6,326 nt of DNA. Source: Ponticaulis sp. (GTDB taxonomy: Bacteria; Pseudomonadota; Alphaproteobacteria; Caulobacterales; Hyphomonadaceae). Positions 1 through 6,040 of the stretch are shown piece by piece; the first letter of the stretch is position 1; every line of letters starts with the position of its first letter. The notes beneath the pieces are model-generated. The model did not search any database. It had not been told where the DNA came from and worked only from the letters and a program-made list of their open reading frames with translations. The DNA lies in contig PABS01000028.1 in NCBI GenBank assembly GCA_002699325.1, positions 38,304 through 44,629 on the forward strand, in the 5' to 3' direction. A program made the position numbers and the translations under genes.

Positions 1-186
1 CATCAGTCATGTCGGCTTTGTAGGCGCGGGATGAGGCATTGTTCAACAAAGAAAAATCGCGCTGCGTAAGCTGAATGTGAAGTCGGGCTGGCGGTCTGCC
101 TTGTCTTGAAGGTCGAAAGAGGGCAATGGGGGTGGCTTTCGAAACGGGCGGCAATCAATGGATGGTTGCGCCGGGCAGGATTTCCA
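1..186. other. Non-coding leader upstream of the sulfotransferase gene
   Basis: No convincing gene lies here. The three forward frames close at 67-69 (TAA), 32-34 (TGA) and 21-23 (TAG), so a gene from upstream could end here, but too little is visible to say which frame. A short palindrome, TTGTT-C-AACAA, sits at 39-49, and an inverted repeat lies at 113-142. I could not find a well-spaced -35/-10 pair. A TTG at 106 would extend the downstream gene by 27 codons, but those residues look unlike the family and no good ribosome site precedes it. Confidence 0.5.
113..142 (+). repeat. Inverted repeat in the sulfotransferase 5' leader
   Basis: TCGAAAG (113-119) is perfectly complementary to CTTTCGA (136-142) across a 16-nt purine-rich loop. 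It ends 44 bases before the chosen ATG at 187, so it would lie in the untranslated leader or the promoter. There is no T-tract, so it is not an intrinsic terminator. A seven-base match may be chance. Confidence 0.3.
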
Positions 187-1626
187 ATGGATTTGACCCC
201 AGAACAGCTTCTTAACGGCATTCGGAATTCAATTCAGCAGGGTGTTCCCGATACGGGCATCGACATTCTGCGTCAGCTTCTCTCTCTTCCGCATGCTCAA
301 ACCGACAGTCTCGGCCAGGGCTGGGAAGAGGTAATGGCACTGGCCCTGCGCCTTGCTGATGAAGATGCTGCGCTTGGTGCCGCGCACCGCCTGCTCGACA
401 TCTATCCAAATAACGGCCGCTATGCGCTGATCTTCACGGAGCGCCTGTCGCGGGTTGGCCGCTCAGAAGATGCGCTGAATGTGATGGGGCAGCTCAAAGC
501 CGGCATGACGCCAAATGCGGCGATCGATCACCTGCTGGGTGTCTATTCCGGACATATTGGTAAGCTTGATGAGGCGGCAGATTATTTCCGGTCTGCGCTT
601 TCGATGAAAGAAGACCTGGGCGACTCCTGGTCCAACCTTGCCACACTGGGCCGCATTGAAGCCAGTGACGTCCCGGTTCTGGAGCGCCTGATCGAAGAGA
701 AGGCAGAGCATGCTCTGCCGGGCGCGGCCTATGCGCTGGGCGAATGGTATCATAGCCAGGGCGAGCATGCGAAAGCCTGGGACTACTGGACGCGCGCCAA
801 TGAAGCGTCAAAGCGCGGCCAGACCTTTTCAATCGATGAAATGATCGCGCCGAATAAAGGCATTCCGGAAGCAGACCGTCGGATCTGGACGGACAAGACA
901 CCTCTGCAGCCGAAACCGCCACGTCCGATCTTCATCGTTGGCCCACCACGATCAGGTACGACTCTGACGGAGCAGATTATCCGTCAGCAGAAGAATGTCG
1001 GCGCCATGGGCGAGACCATGCTGAGCCGCGCCTCGACCTGGCCGCTCGGGAATCTCGGTCCATCAGATCTGGAAAAAGTTGGCGCATTTGGCCCTCCAGG
1101 CGTGACCTGGGAGCGTCTTGGTGCGATTTACCGCCATCTGGCGAGCAACCGGACACAGGAAAAGCCGATCACAACCGATAAGGGCGCAATTCTTCACCTG
1201 TTTGTTGGCGCTCTGGCGCGCATGCTGCCGAATGCCAAATTTGTCTGGGTCCGCCGCAACCTGAAAGACGTGGCGCTGTCCGCTTATCGAACCAACCTTA
1301 CAGATGGAAACCGCTGGCGCCATGATATGCGCCACGCTGCCACCTATCTGCGCGCGTTTGATGAGATCATGCGCTACTGGCAGTCTCAGTTCCCGGATCG
1401 CATTTTCGAGCTGGAGTATGAGCGTCTTGTTACCTCGCCGCAGACGAATATCGACCAGCTGACCCGTTTTCTCGACCTGGATCCGATTGATGCCAGCAAG
1501 ATCGATATGGGCGCTTCCAATGTGCCGACCGCGAGTTTCGCGCAGATCCGTTCGAAGATCTCTGCAAAATCGGTGCGCGGCTGGAAGGCTTACGAGGAGT
1601 GGATCGCGCCCGGCTTTGAAAGCTAG
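187..1626 (+). CDS. TPR-containing PAPS-dependent sulfotransferase family protein
   Basis: This 479-residue protein has an N-terminal alpha-helical repeat half and a C-terminal sulfotransferase half. Residues from about 5 to 170 read as degenerate tetratricopeptide repeats; the clearest unit is the stretch GKLDEAADYFRSAL. The catalytic domain opens with the 5'-phosphosulfate-binding loop FIVGPPRSGTT (GPPRSGTT at 252-259). The 3'-phosphate-binding motif follows at 357-365 (R-N-L-K-D-V-A-L-S), with the conserved Arg357 and Ser365. The end has the family's TAS...QIR...S...GW..YE signature. Such enzymes transfer sulfate from PAPS to an acceptor; the acceptor (glycan, protein or small molecule) cannot be told from sequence. 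No signal peptide or membrane segment is visible, so it is probably cytosolic. The ATG at 187 is chosen because an AGGA lies about seven bases upstream; a TTG at 106 is the alternative. It stands alone, with 120 bp before the next gene. Confidence 0.88.
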   Translation: MDLTPEQLLNGIRNSIQQGVPDTGIDILRQLLSLPHAQTDSLGQGWEEVMALALRLADEDAALGAAHRLLDIYPNNGRYALIFTERLSRVGRSEDALNVMGQLKAGMTPNAAIDHLLGVYSGHIGKLDEAADYFRSALSMKEDLGDSWSNLATLGRIEASDVPVLERLIEEKAEHALPGAAYALGEWYHSQGEHAKAWDYWTRANEASKRGQTFSIDEMIAPNKGIPEADRRIWTDKTPLQPKPPRPIFIVGPPRSGTTLTEQIIRQQKNVGAMGETMLSRASTWPLGNLGPSDLEKVGAFGPPGVTWERLGAIYRHLASNRTQEKPITTDKGAILHLFVGALARMLPNAKFVWVRRNLKDVALSAYRTNLTDGNRWRHDMRHAATYLRAFDEIMRYWQSQFPDRIFELEYERLVTSPQTNIDQLTRFLDLDPIDASKIDMGASNVPTASFAQIRSKISAKSVRGWKAYEEWIAPGFES

Positions 1627-1669
1627 CCAGGCGAGGGTGAGACGGGGCGCAGCCTCTTTCCCTTGAGTT

Positions 1670-1709
1670 GCGTTTGAAACGCGTGAGACCATTTTCGGAC
1701 TCGCGCGTT
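1670..1709 (+). promoter_or_regulatory. Two overlapping, mutually exclusive inverted repeats between the sulfotransferase and lipocalin genes
   Basis: The small palindrome GCGTT-TGA-AACGC occupies 1670-1682. Its right arm is also the start of a larger dyad: AACGCGTGAG (1678-1687) pairs with CTCGCGCGTT (1700-1709), ten pairs with one G-U, around a 12-nt loop. The AACGC segment can therefore pair with either flanking GCGTT. There is no T-run after the larger stem, so a classical intrinsic terminator is unlikely. It could be a factor-dependent terminator hairpin for the sulfotransferase, or a protein-binding dyad with half-site centres 22 bp apart, upstream of the lipocalin. The structure is visible in the sequence; the function is unknown. 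Confidence 0.35.
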
Positions 1710-1746
1710 AAACCGGGGACACCACCTTTACTCTGGAGCCTCGCTC

Positions 1747-2307
1747 ATGATCCGCCCTTTCGCACTTGCTGCCGCCATCGCCCTTCCTGCCTTGATCACA
1801 GCCTGTACGACACAGCCGGATTACCGGTCGGAGACGACCGAGCCGCCGACGGTCGACCGCGTTGATCTCACTCGATATGCGGGCCTGTGGCATGAGATCG
1901 CGCGCTACCCCAACAGCTTTGAGGAAGGCTGTACCCAGACCACCGCAGAATACACGCTCCGCGAGGATGACAAGGTTTCCGTCGTGAACACCTGCGTTCT
2001 TGAGGACAGCGGCAAGGTCAACCGGGCCGAAGGCGTGGCGACGCCTGTCGAGGGATCGAACAATTCCAAACTCAAGGTGAAGTTTGCACCACAATGGGTG
2101 CCGTTCGCCTCAGGGGATTACTGGGTGCTGCATCTGGAGCCGGATTACTCCGCAGCGCTGGTCGGCAGCCCTGACGGCAAATATCTCTGGATCCTGGCGC
2201 GTGAAGAGCAGCCGGGCGATGCTGTGATCGGCCGAATTCTGGAAAAAGCCGAAGCGCTGGGCTATCAGACAGAGCCTTTGAAATTCGCGCAGCAAGTCAC
2301 GCGTTAA
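1747..2307 (+). CDS. blc: Blc-type lipocalin, predicted outer-membrane lipoprotein
   Basis: This is a 186-residue bacterial lipocalin. The N-terminus is a lipoprotein signal peptide: a positively charged start, a hydrophobic alanine/leucine core, and the lipobox I-T-A-C with the lipidated Cys20. The residue after Cys is Thr, which favours outer-membrane sorting. The lipocalin GxW signature is at 46-48 within YAGLWHEIARYPN, and a second family motif, VGSPDGKYLWILAR, marks a late strand of the beta-barrel. Cys62 and Cys83 may form a disulfide. Blc proteins bind lysophospholipids or fatty acids and are linked to membrane maintenance under stress; the ligand here is inferred from the family. The ATG is supported by GGAG at 1735-1738, eight bases upstream. 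The gene is probably its own transcription unit and converges on trmL across 47 bp with no clear terminator. Confidence 0.9.
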   Translation: MIRPFALAAAIALPALITACTTQPDYRSETTEPPTVDRVDLTRYAGLWHEIARYPNSFEEGCTQTTAEYTLREDDKVSVVNTCVLEDSGKVNRAEGVATPVEGSNNSKLKVKFAPQWVPFASGDYWVLHLEPDYSAALVGSPDGKYLWILAREEQPGDAVIGRILEKAEALGYQTEPLKFAQQVTR

Positions 2308-2354
2308 TATACCCGCTCCTTTAATAGCTTTGAAGACGCCGCCAAAAATGTTGC

Positions 2355-2819
2355 TCAGGGAAAAGTCGTGAGGCCTTCCGTCTGCCTGAGCGCCTCGAAC
2401 AGGCCAATCGCGGCAGCTGTGGCAACATTGATGCTGCGCGCGCCTTCGACCAGTGGGATCACGACCCGACCTTCACAGCGCGCATGAACCTCATCCGGCA
2501 CACCGGCGCTTTCGCGGCCGAAGAGCAGACGATCTGTGGGTCGGAAGTGAAAATCCTGAAGCGGTGTGGCTCCCTTAGTGGTGAAAAGAACGACTCGTTC
2601 GGACAATTTTTCGGCGTCTTCAAAAAAAGAATCAGCCGACGCAACGCGTTCAACCTGCGCTAAATTGTCGTAGTCCATGACGGCGCGCTTTAGTGCTTTT
2701 GCCGTGAGCGGAAAGCCACACGGCTCAATAATTTGCATTTTTACGCCAAAACAGGCGGCAAGACGTATCGTCGTGCCCAAATTCTGCGGAATATCAGGTT
2801 GATAGAAACTCAGGCGCAA
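2355..2819 (-). CDS. trmL: tRNA (cytidine(34)-2'-O)-methyltransferase TrmL
   Basis: This SPOUT-superfamily enzyme (154 aa, the family's usual length) uses S-adenosylmethionine to 2'-O-methylate the wobble nucleotide of leucine tRNAs in the cytosol. It begins with the typical FYQPDIPQN segment and motif-1 residues Asn13 and Arg19. It contains FGRESAGVP at 100-108 and ends with IPLVEGARSINVATA at 121-135, which form the trefoil-knot cofactor site; Arg128, Ser129 and Asn131 match the SRSMN-type core. Translation begins at a TTG (2819 reading down). No in-frame ATG lies nearby upstream, the family starts exactly here, and AGAGAAG precedes it by eight bases. It is transcribed divergently from the bc1 operon, with 135 bp between the two starts; as I recall, trmL and petA are neighbours in other alphaproteobacteria too. 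Confidence 0.93.
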   Translation of the reverse strand: MRLSFYQPDIPQNLGTTIRLAACFGVKMQIIEPCGFPLTAKALKRAVMDYDNLAQVERVASADSFFEDAEKLSERVVLFTTKGATPLQDFHFRPTDRLLFGRESAGVPDEVHARCEGRVVIPLVEGARSINVATAAAIGLFEALRQTEGLTTFP

Positions 2820-2871
2820 TGTATCGGCTTCTCTCAGTTGGGGCCGGACCTTTACTCTACTCCTTGAGCGC

Positions 2872-2890
2872 GACCTTGCGCCGCAAAGTC
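2872..2890. promoter_or_regulatory. 19-bp dyad, candidate operator in the divergent trmL/petA control region
   Basis: The sequence GACcTTGCGcCGCAAaGTC is an inverted repeat matching at 8 of 9 position pairs around a central C. It lies midway between the two divergent start codons, just upstream of a -10-like TATGAT on the petA strand, so a bound regulator could control either gene. It does not match the FNR/FnrL consensus TTGAT-N4-ATCAA. The TTGCG/CGCAA core recalls LacI-family operators, but that link is only a guess. Alternatively it is a chance palindrome. Confidence 0.35.
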
Positions 2891-2907
2891 ATGGAGTGCG
2901 AAAGGAG

Positions 2908-2913
2908 TATGAT
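2908..2913 (+). promoter_or_regulatory. petA: Possible -10 element for the petABC operon
   Basis: TATGAT differs from the sigma-70 consensus TATAAT at one position and lies 42 bp before the petA start codon. The hexamer 17 bp upstream (AAAGTC at 2885-2890) is a poor -35 box and overlaps the right half of the dyad at 2872-2890. Promoter status is therefore weakly supported. Confidence 0.3.
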
Positions 2914-2940
2914 AGGGCACCCATCAGAAAGCCGATTTGT

Positions 2941-2945
2941 GAGGG
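2941..2945 (+). promoter_or_regulatory. petA: Ribosome-binding site selecting the petA GTG start
   Basis: GAGGG sits nine bases before the GTG at 2955. The alternative in-frame ATG at 2970 has only a weak GACGAGA stretch in front of it. The out-of-frame ATG at 2947 is one base from this site, too close to be used. Confidence 0.55.
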
Positions 2946-2954
2946 CATGGCAAC

Positions 2955-3518
2955 GTGACTGACGAGACAATGACTGAGACGGTCGACGAAGATCGCCGGG
3001 ACTTTATTCATATTGCGGCGGGCGCTGCGGTCGTAGGCGGAGCTGGTGCTCTGGCATGGCCGTTTGTTGCGCAGATGCTGCCGGCGCTCGATACGCGCGC
3101 CGCTTCAAGCCTTGAAGTGCCTGTAACGGGCATTCCGGAAGGCGGCGAAATCCGCGTTCTGATCGGGGGTAAACCCTTCTTCCTGCGTCACCGGACGCCT
3201 GCTGAGATCGCTGCTGCTGAGAATGTGGACCTCGCGGTTCTGCCTGATCCGCAAACGGATGATGAGCGCCTCGTGCCTCTGGCTGACGGCAATCTCAACC
3301 CGGCAATCCTGGTCGTGTCGGGATCGTGTACCCACCTTGGGTGTGTGCCGGTCGGACCAGGCAGCAATACAGGTGACTATGGTGGCTGGTACTGCCCATG
3401 TCACGGTTCGCACTATGATACGTCTGGCCGTATCCGTAAGGGTCCTGCACCGGCAAACCTGCCTGTGCCAACCTATACCTACAACGCCGACGGCTCTGCC
3501 GTGACGATCTCACTTTAA
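2955..3518 (+). CDS. petA: Ubiquinol-cytochrome c reductase Rieske iron-sulfur subunit
   Basis: This 187-residue subunit carries the 2Fe-2S cluster that takes the first electron from ubiquinol at the Qo site and passes it to cytochrome c1. A twin-arginine motif (RRDF at 14-17) precedes a hydrophobic helix at about 20-42. As known for Rieske proteins, this is a Tat-dependent signal anchor that stays uncleaved and holds the periplasmic head in the membrane. Box I, CTHLGC (125-130), and box II, CPCHGS (147-152), are intact: Cys125 and Cys147 bind one iron, His127 and His150 the other, and Cys130/Cys149 form the stabilising disulfide. Ser152 and Tyr154, which tune the redox potential, are present. 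Length matches R. capsulatus (about 190). The start is a GTG with GAGGG upstream; ATG at 2970 would remove five residues. It is first in the petABC operon, 19 bp ahead of petB. Confidence 0.96.
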   Translation: MTDETMTETVDEDRRDFIHIAAGAAVVGGAGALAWPFVAQMLPALDTRAASSLEVPVTGIPEGGEIRVLIGGKPFFLRHRTPAEIAAAENVDLAVLPDPQTDDERLVPLADGNLNPAILVVSGSCTHLGCVPVGPGSNTGDYGGWYCPCHGSHYDTSGRIRKGPAPANLPVPTYTYNADGSAVTISL

Positions 3519-3537
3519 GGCACAATGGGGAGTTCCA

Positions 3538-5034
3538 ATGAGCGGACATGAATCCACATACAAGCCGTCAACCGGCATTGAAAAGTGGCTCGACGCGCGT
3601 CTTCCGATCGTGCGTCTCGTACATGGGTCCTTCGTCGATTTTCCGACACCGAAGAACCTGAACTACTGGTGGACTTTCGGGGGCATCCTCGCAGTCTGCC
3701 TGATGACACAAATCATCACCGGCGTTGTGCTGGCCATGCACTATGTGCCGAACGTCGACTATGCTTTCGCAAGCGTCGAGCGCATTATGCGCGATGTCGA
3801 ATATGGCTGGCTGATGCGTTACATCCACGCCAATGGCGCTTCGATGTTCTTCGTCGCTGTTTATATCCACATGTTCCGTGGTCTCTATTACGGGTCTTAT
3901 AAAGCCCCGCGCGAGATCAGCTGGATCATTGGTGTCGTCATCTACCTCCTCATGATGGGTACGGCCTTTCTTGGCTACGTGCTGCCATGGGGTCAGATGT
4001 CACTGCACGGCGCGAGCGTTATTACATCTCTGATCGGCGCTATCCCGCTGGTTGGTGAGCAGATCAAGATCTGGCTGCAGGGTGCACCATCTATCGGTAA
4101 CACCACGCTGAACCGCTTCTTCTCTCTGCACTATCTCCTGCCATTCATGATTGCTGGCTGTGTGATCCTGCACATCTGGGCGTTCCACACGACAGGCAAT
4201 AACAACCCTACAGGTGTTGATCCGAAAGACGAAAAAGACACAGTTCCGTTCCACCCGTACTACACGGTGAAAGACGGCTTTGCGATTATCGTCTTCCTTC
4301 TGATCTTTGCTGGCTTCGTCTTCTATGCCCCGAACGTTCTCGGCCACGCCGACAACTATATTGAAGGCAACCCGCTGAAGACGCCTGCGCACATCGTGCC
4401 TGAGTGGTACCTCCTGCCATTCTACGCCATCCTGCGCGCCATCACCTTCGACATTGGCCCGATCCCGGCCAAGCTCGGCGGTGTGATTGCCATGTTTGGC
4501 GCGATCGCGGTGATGTTCGTTCTGCCTTGGCTGGACACATCGAAAGTGCGGTCACTGCGCTATCGTCCGCTGGCACGTCAGTTCTTCTTCGGCTTCGTAT
4601 TCGTCTGTCTGATGCTCGGTGTTGCCGGTGCATCTAACCCAGACGACATCGTGATCCCGACAGCGTCTGATAAACTTCGCTATGAAATCTCTCTGGATGA
4701 CGCACCACGTGCACTGACTCTGGCTGAAGCGCTCGATGCGAACAGTGCCCGCGAGTCTGACGGCCGTGCGATCGTCATGTTCGAAGATTACGAAAAAGCA
4801 GTTGAGTATCGTGAGTCTCTTGGCGTTGACGCTGACATGACGATCCACAAGTCAGGCATTCGCTGGCTGATCATCGCTCAGCTCCTGACCCTCGCATATT
4901 TCGCATACTTCTTCCTGGTTCTTCCGCTGCTCGGCCTTGTCGAGAAGCCAAAGGACGAGCCTGAGACGATTGCGAAATCCGTCCACAAACGTAACCCGAA
5001 GCCGGCTGACGCAGCTGCGGCACCGGCAGAGTAG
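3538..5034 (+). CDS. petB: Cytochrome b of the bc1 complex, with an unusual acidic periplasmic insert
   Basis: This is the membrane core of the bc1 complex, holding haems bL and bH and the Qo and Qi quinone sites. Eight membrane helices are visible at about 42-66, 93-115, 127-149, 198-217, 247-263, 312-330, 346-365 and 443-463. The four haem ligands are His97/His111 in helix B and His198/His212 in helix D, each pair 14 apart. The Qo motif PEWY is at 288-291. At 498 residues it is longer than the usual 400-440. The excess lies mainly in the loop between helices G and H (about 366-442), where most homologues have 10-20 residues, plus a 32-residue Lys/Pro/Ala-rich tail. In the cd1 helix, the usual S-F-W-G-A is S-L-H-G-A, so the conserved Trp is His157. 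The ATG is preceded by GGGGAG at 3527-3532. It lies between petA and petC in one transcription unit. Confidence 0.96.
   Translation: MSGHESTYKPSTGIEKWLDARLPIVRLVHGSFVDFPTPKNLNYWWTFGGILAVCLMTQIITGVVLAMHYVPNVDYAFASVERIMRDVEYGWLMRYIHANGASMFFVAVYIHMFRGLYYGSYKAPREISWIIGVVIYLLMMGTAFLGYVLPWGQMSLHGASVITSLIGAIPLVGEQIKIWLQGAPSIGNTTLNRFFSLHYLLPFMIAGCVILHIWAFHTTGNNNPTGVDPKDEKDTVPFHPYYTVKDGFAIIVFLLIFAGFVFYAPNVLGHADNYIEGNPLKTPAHIVPEWYLLPFYAILRAITFDIGPIPAKLGGVIAMFGAIAVMFVLPWLDTSKVRSLRYRPLARQFFFGFVFVCLMLGVAGASNPDDIVIPTASDKLRYEISLDDAPRALTLAEALDANSARESDGRAIVMFEDYEKAVEYRESLGVDADMTIHKSGIRWLIIAQLLTLAYFAYFFLVLPLLGLVEKPKDEPETIAKSVHKRNPKPADAAAAPAE
4630..4857 (+). other. petB: Segment encoding the acidic G-H loop insert of cytochrome b
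   Basis: Codons 365-440 encode the stretch between helix G and helix H. By the standard bc1 topology (PEWY loop periplasmic), this loop faces the periplasm. Residues 369-434 hold 17 Asp/Glu against 7 Lys/Arg. The pattern suggests helix ([10 protein letters not shown]), strand (GRAIVMFED), helix ([12 protein letters not shown]), that is, a small folded domain. The reading frame is continuous, and canonical helix H follows. I do not recognise the domain. Confidence 0.7.
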
Positions 5035-5037
5035 GAG
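5033..5037 (+). promoter_or_regulatory. petC: Ribosome-binding site overlapping the petB stop, fixing the petC start
   Basis: AGGAG begins inside the petB stop codon (TAG, 5032-5034) and lies eight bases before the ATG at 5046. A GTG at 5037-5039 would use part of this site as its start codon, so it is rejected. The overlap suggests translation of petC is coupled to that of petB. Confidence 0.75.
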
Positions 5038-5045
5038 TGAGCCCG

Positions 5046-5945
5046 ATGAAAGTGATGAAAGCTTTTGTTGCCGGTCTGGCCCTGATGGGTCTGGCAGCGC
5101 CGGGCGCGCTGGCTGCTGGCGGCGCAAAGCCGCTGGAAGAAGGCAAGACCGAGCTTCCGGACTGGTCGTTTGACGGCCCATTCGGCAAATTCGACAAGCC
5201 TGCTGTTCAGCGTGGTTTCCAGGTCTACACAGAGGTTTGTTCTTCTTGCCACGGCTTGAAACTCCTCTCTTTCCGGAACCTGGCTGAAAGCGGCGGTCCG
5301 TTCGACACGGGCGAGCCTGACGATTCTGAAGCGCTGGTGAAGGAATTCGCCGCGATGTTCATGATCGACGAAATTGACGATGTCGGCGACGTGGTCCAGC
5401 GTCCGCGGACACCGGCTGATCGGTTCCCGGATCCATATCCGAACCCGCAGGCGGCGGCTGCTGGCAATGGCGGCGCGATCCCTCCGGACTTCTCGGTGAT
5501 CGTCAAAGCCCGTCATGGTGGTGCGGACTATATCTACCGTCTGCTGACCGGCTATCCGGATCAGGATGAGATTGTAGATGGCGTGTTGCACGTGAATGAC
5601 GAGCATTCTCACGGTGAACTGAAGCAGCCTCCGGGCCTGTACTATAACCCGTATTTCGGGGGAGATGTGTCAAGCAACTGGACGGGCGACCCACGTCATG
5701 CACCTTATGGCGGGTTCATCGCGATGCCGCCCCAGCTGACTGACGGTAAGGTCGAGTACATGGATGGCACCGTTGCCACTAAGGAACAGATGGCAGCTGA
5801 TGTTGCGCAGTTCCTGGCATGGGCATCTGAGCCGAAGATGCAGAGCCGTAAATCACTCGGCTTTGCCGTGATGATCTATCTCTTCTTCCTCGCGCTGCTG
5901 GTCTACTTCTCCTACAAGCAGATCTGGCGCAAAGTAGAGCACTAA
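5046..5945 (+). CDS. petC: Cytochrome c1 of the bc1 complex
   Basis: This 299-residue haem protein accepts electrons from the Rieske centre and hands them to a soluble or membrane cytochrome c. It begins with a Sec signal peptide (K-rich start, hydrophobic core, likely cleavage after A-L-A at 21-23). The covalent haem site is CSSCH at 65-69, and Met227 in IAMPP is the expected axial ligand. The conserved c1 segments RP..P.DRFPDPYPN and DGT.AT..QMA.DV..FL.W are present. One C-terminal membrane helix, about 272-290, anchors the head on the periplasmic side and ends in a short basic tail. About 15 residues (206-222, GD...DPRHAPYG) between YYNPYF and GGFIAMPP look inserted relative to the shorter G-L-Y-Y-N-P-Y-F-P-G-x-x-I-A-M arrangement that I remember. 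It is the last gene of petABC, 11 bp after petB, and is followed by a terminator. Confidence 0.95.
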   Translation: MKVMKAFVAGLALMGLAAPGALAAGGAKPLEEGKTELPDWSFDGPFGKFDKPAVQRGFQVYTEVCSSCHGLKLLSFRNLAESGGPFDTGEPDDSEALVKEFAAMFMIDEIDDVGDVVQRPRTPADRFPDPYPNPQAAAAGNGGAIPPDFSVIVKARHGGADYIYRLLTGYPDQDEIVDGVLHVNDEHSHGELKQPPGLYYNPYFGGDVSSNWTGDPRHAPYGGFIAMPPQLTDGKVEYMDGTVATKEQMAADVAQFLAWASEPKMQSRKSLGFAVMIYLFFLALLVYFSYKQIWRKVEH

Positions 5946-5967
5946 ACGCTCAGCTATTGAAATTCAG

Positions 5968-5997
5968 GGGAGGCTGCGGTCACGTAGCCTCCCTTTT
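5968..5997 (+). terminator. Intrinsic terminator of the petABC operon
   Basis: GGGAGGCT (5968-5975) pairs perfectly with AGCCTCCC (5986-5993). The stem continues inward as G-U, C-G and G-C to a four-base loop, giving 11 pairs. TTTT follows immediately at 5994-5997. It starts 22 bases after the petC stop codon, as expected for rho-independent termination, and separates the bc1 operon from the Hsp70 gene. Confidence 0.85.
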
Positions 5998-6040
5998 GCG
6001 TTTCTGGGGACGGGCAGTCTGATCTGGGAGGGACCACGGC

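Noticed and set aside
106..186. TTG-initiated N-terminal extension of the sulfotransferase
   Set aside because: The extra 27 residues are Trp/Arg-rich and unlike the family, while the ATG at 187 has a properly spaced AGGA.
3..221. Reverse-strand ORF (72 codons) across the leader and sulfotransferase start
   Set aside because: Low-complexity Ser/His/Arg composition, no homology I recognise, and it overlaps the real start of the sulfotransferase gene.
1063..1692. Reverse-strand ORF (209 codons) opposite the sulfotransferase domain
   Set aside because: It overlaps the conserved PAPS-binding region on the other strand, has no ribosome site that I could recognise, and shows no family motif.
2308..2354. 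Bidirectional terminator between the convergent lipocalin and trmL genes
   Set aside because: The 47-bp gap has short A/T runs but no stem longer than a few pairs, so no terminator can be supported.
5037..5045. GTG start three codons upstream for petC
   Set aside because: This GTG overlaps the AGGAG that serves the ATG at 5046, and the latter gives a standard signal peptide.
4878..5612. Long reverse-strand ORF (244 codons) opposite petB/petC
   Set aside because: It lies antisense to the highly conserved C-terminus of cytochrome b and the haem site of c1. Its translation is rich in Arg/His/Val with no recognisable motif, as expected of a GC-rich shadow frame.
5996..6023. TTGCGT-N16-TCTGAT as a promoter for the Hsp70-like gene
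   Set aside because: The -10 is poor and transcription would start at about the ribosome-binding site, leaving almost no leader.
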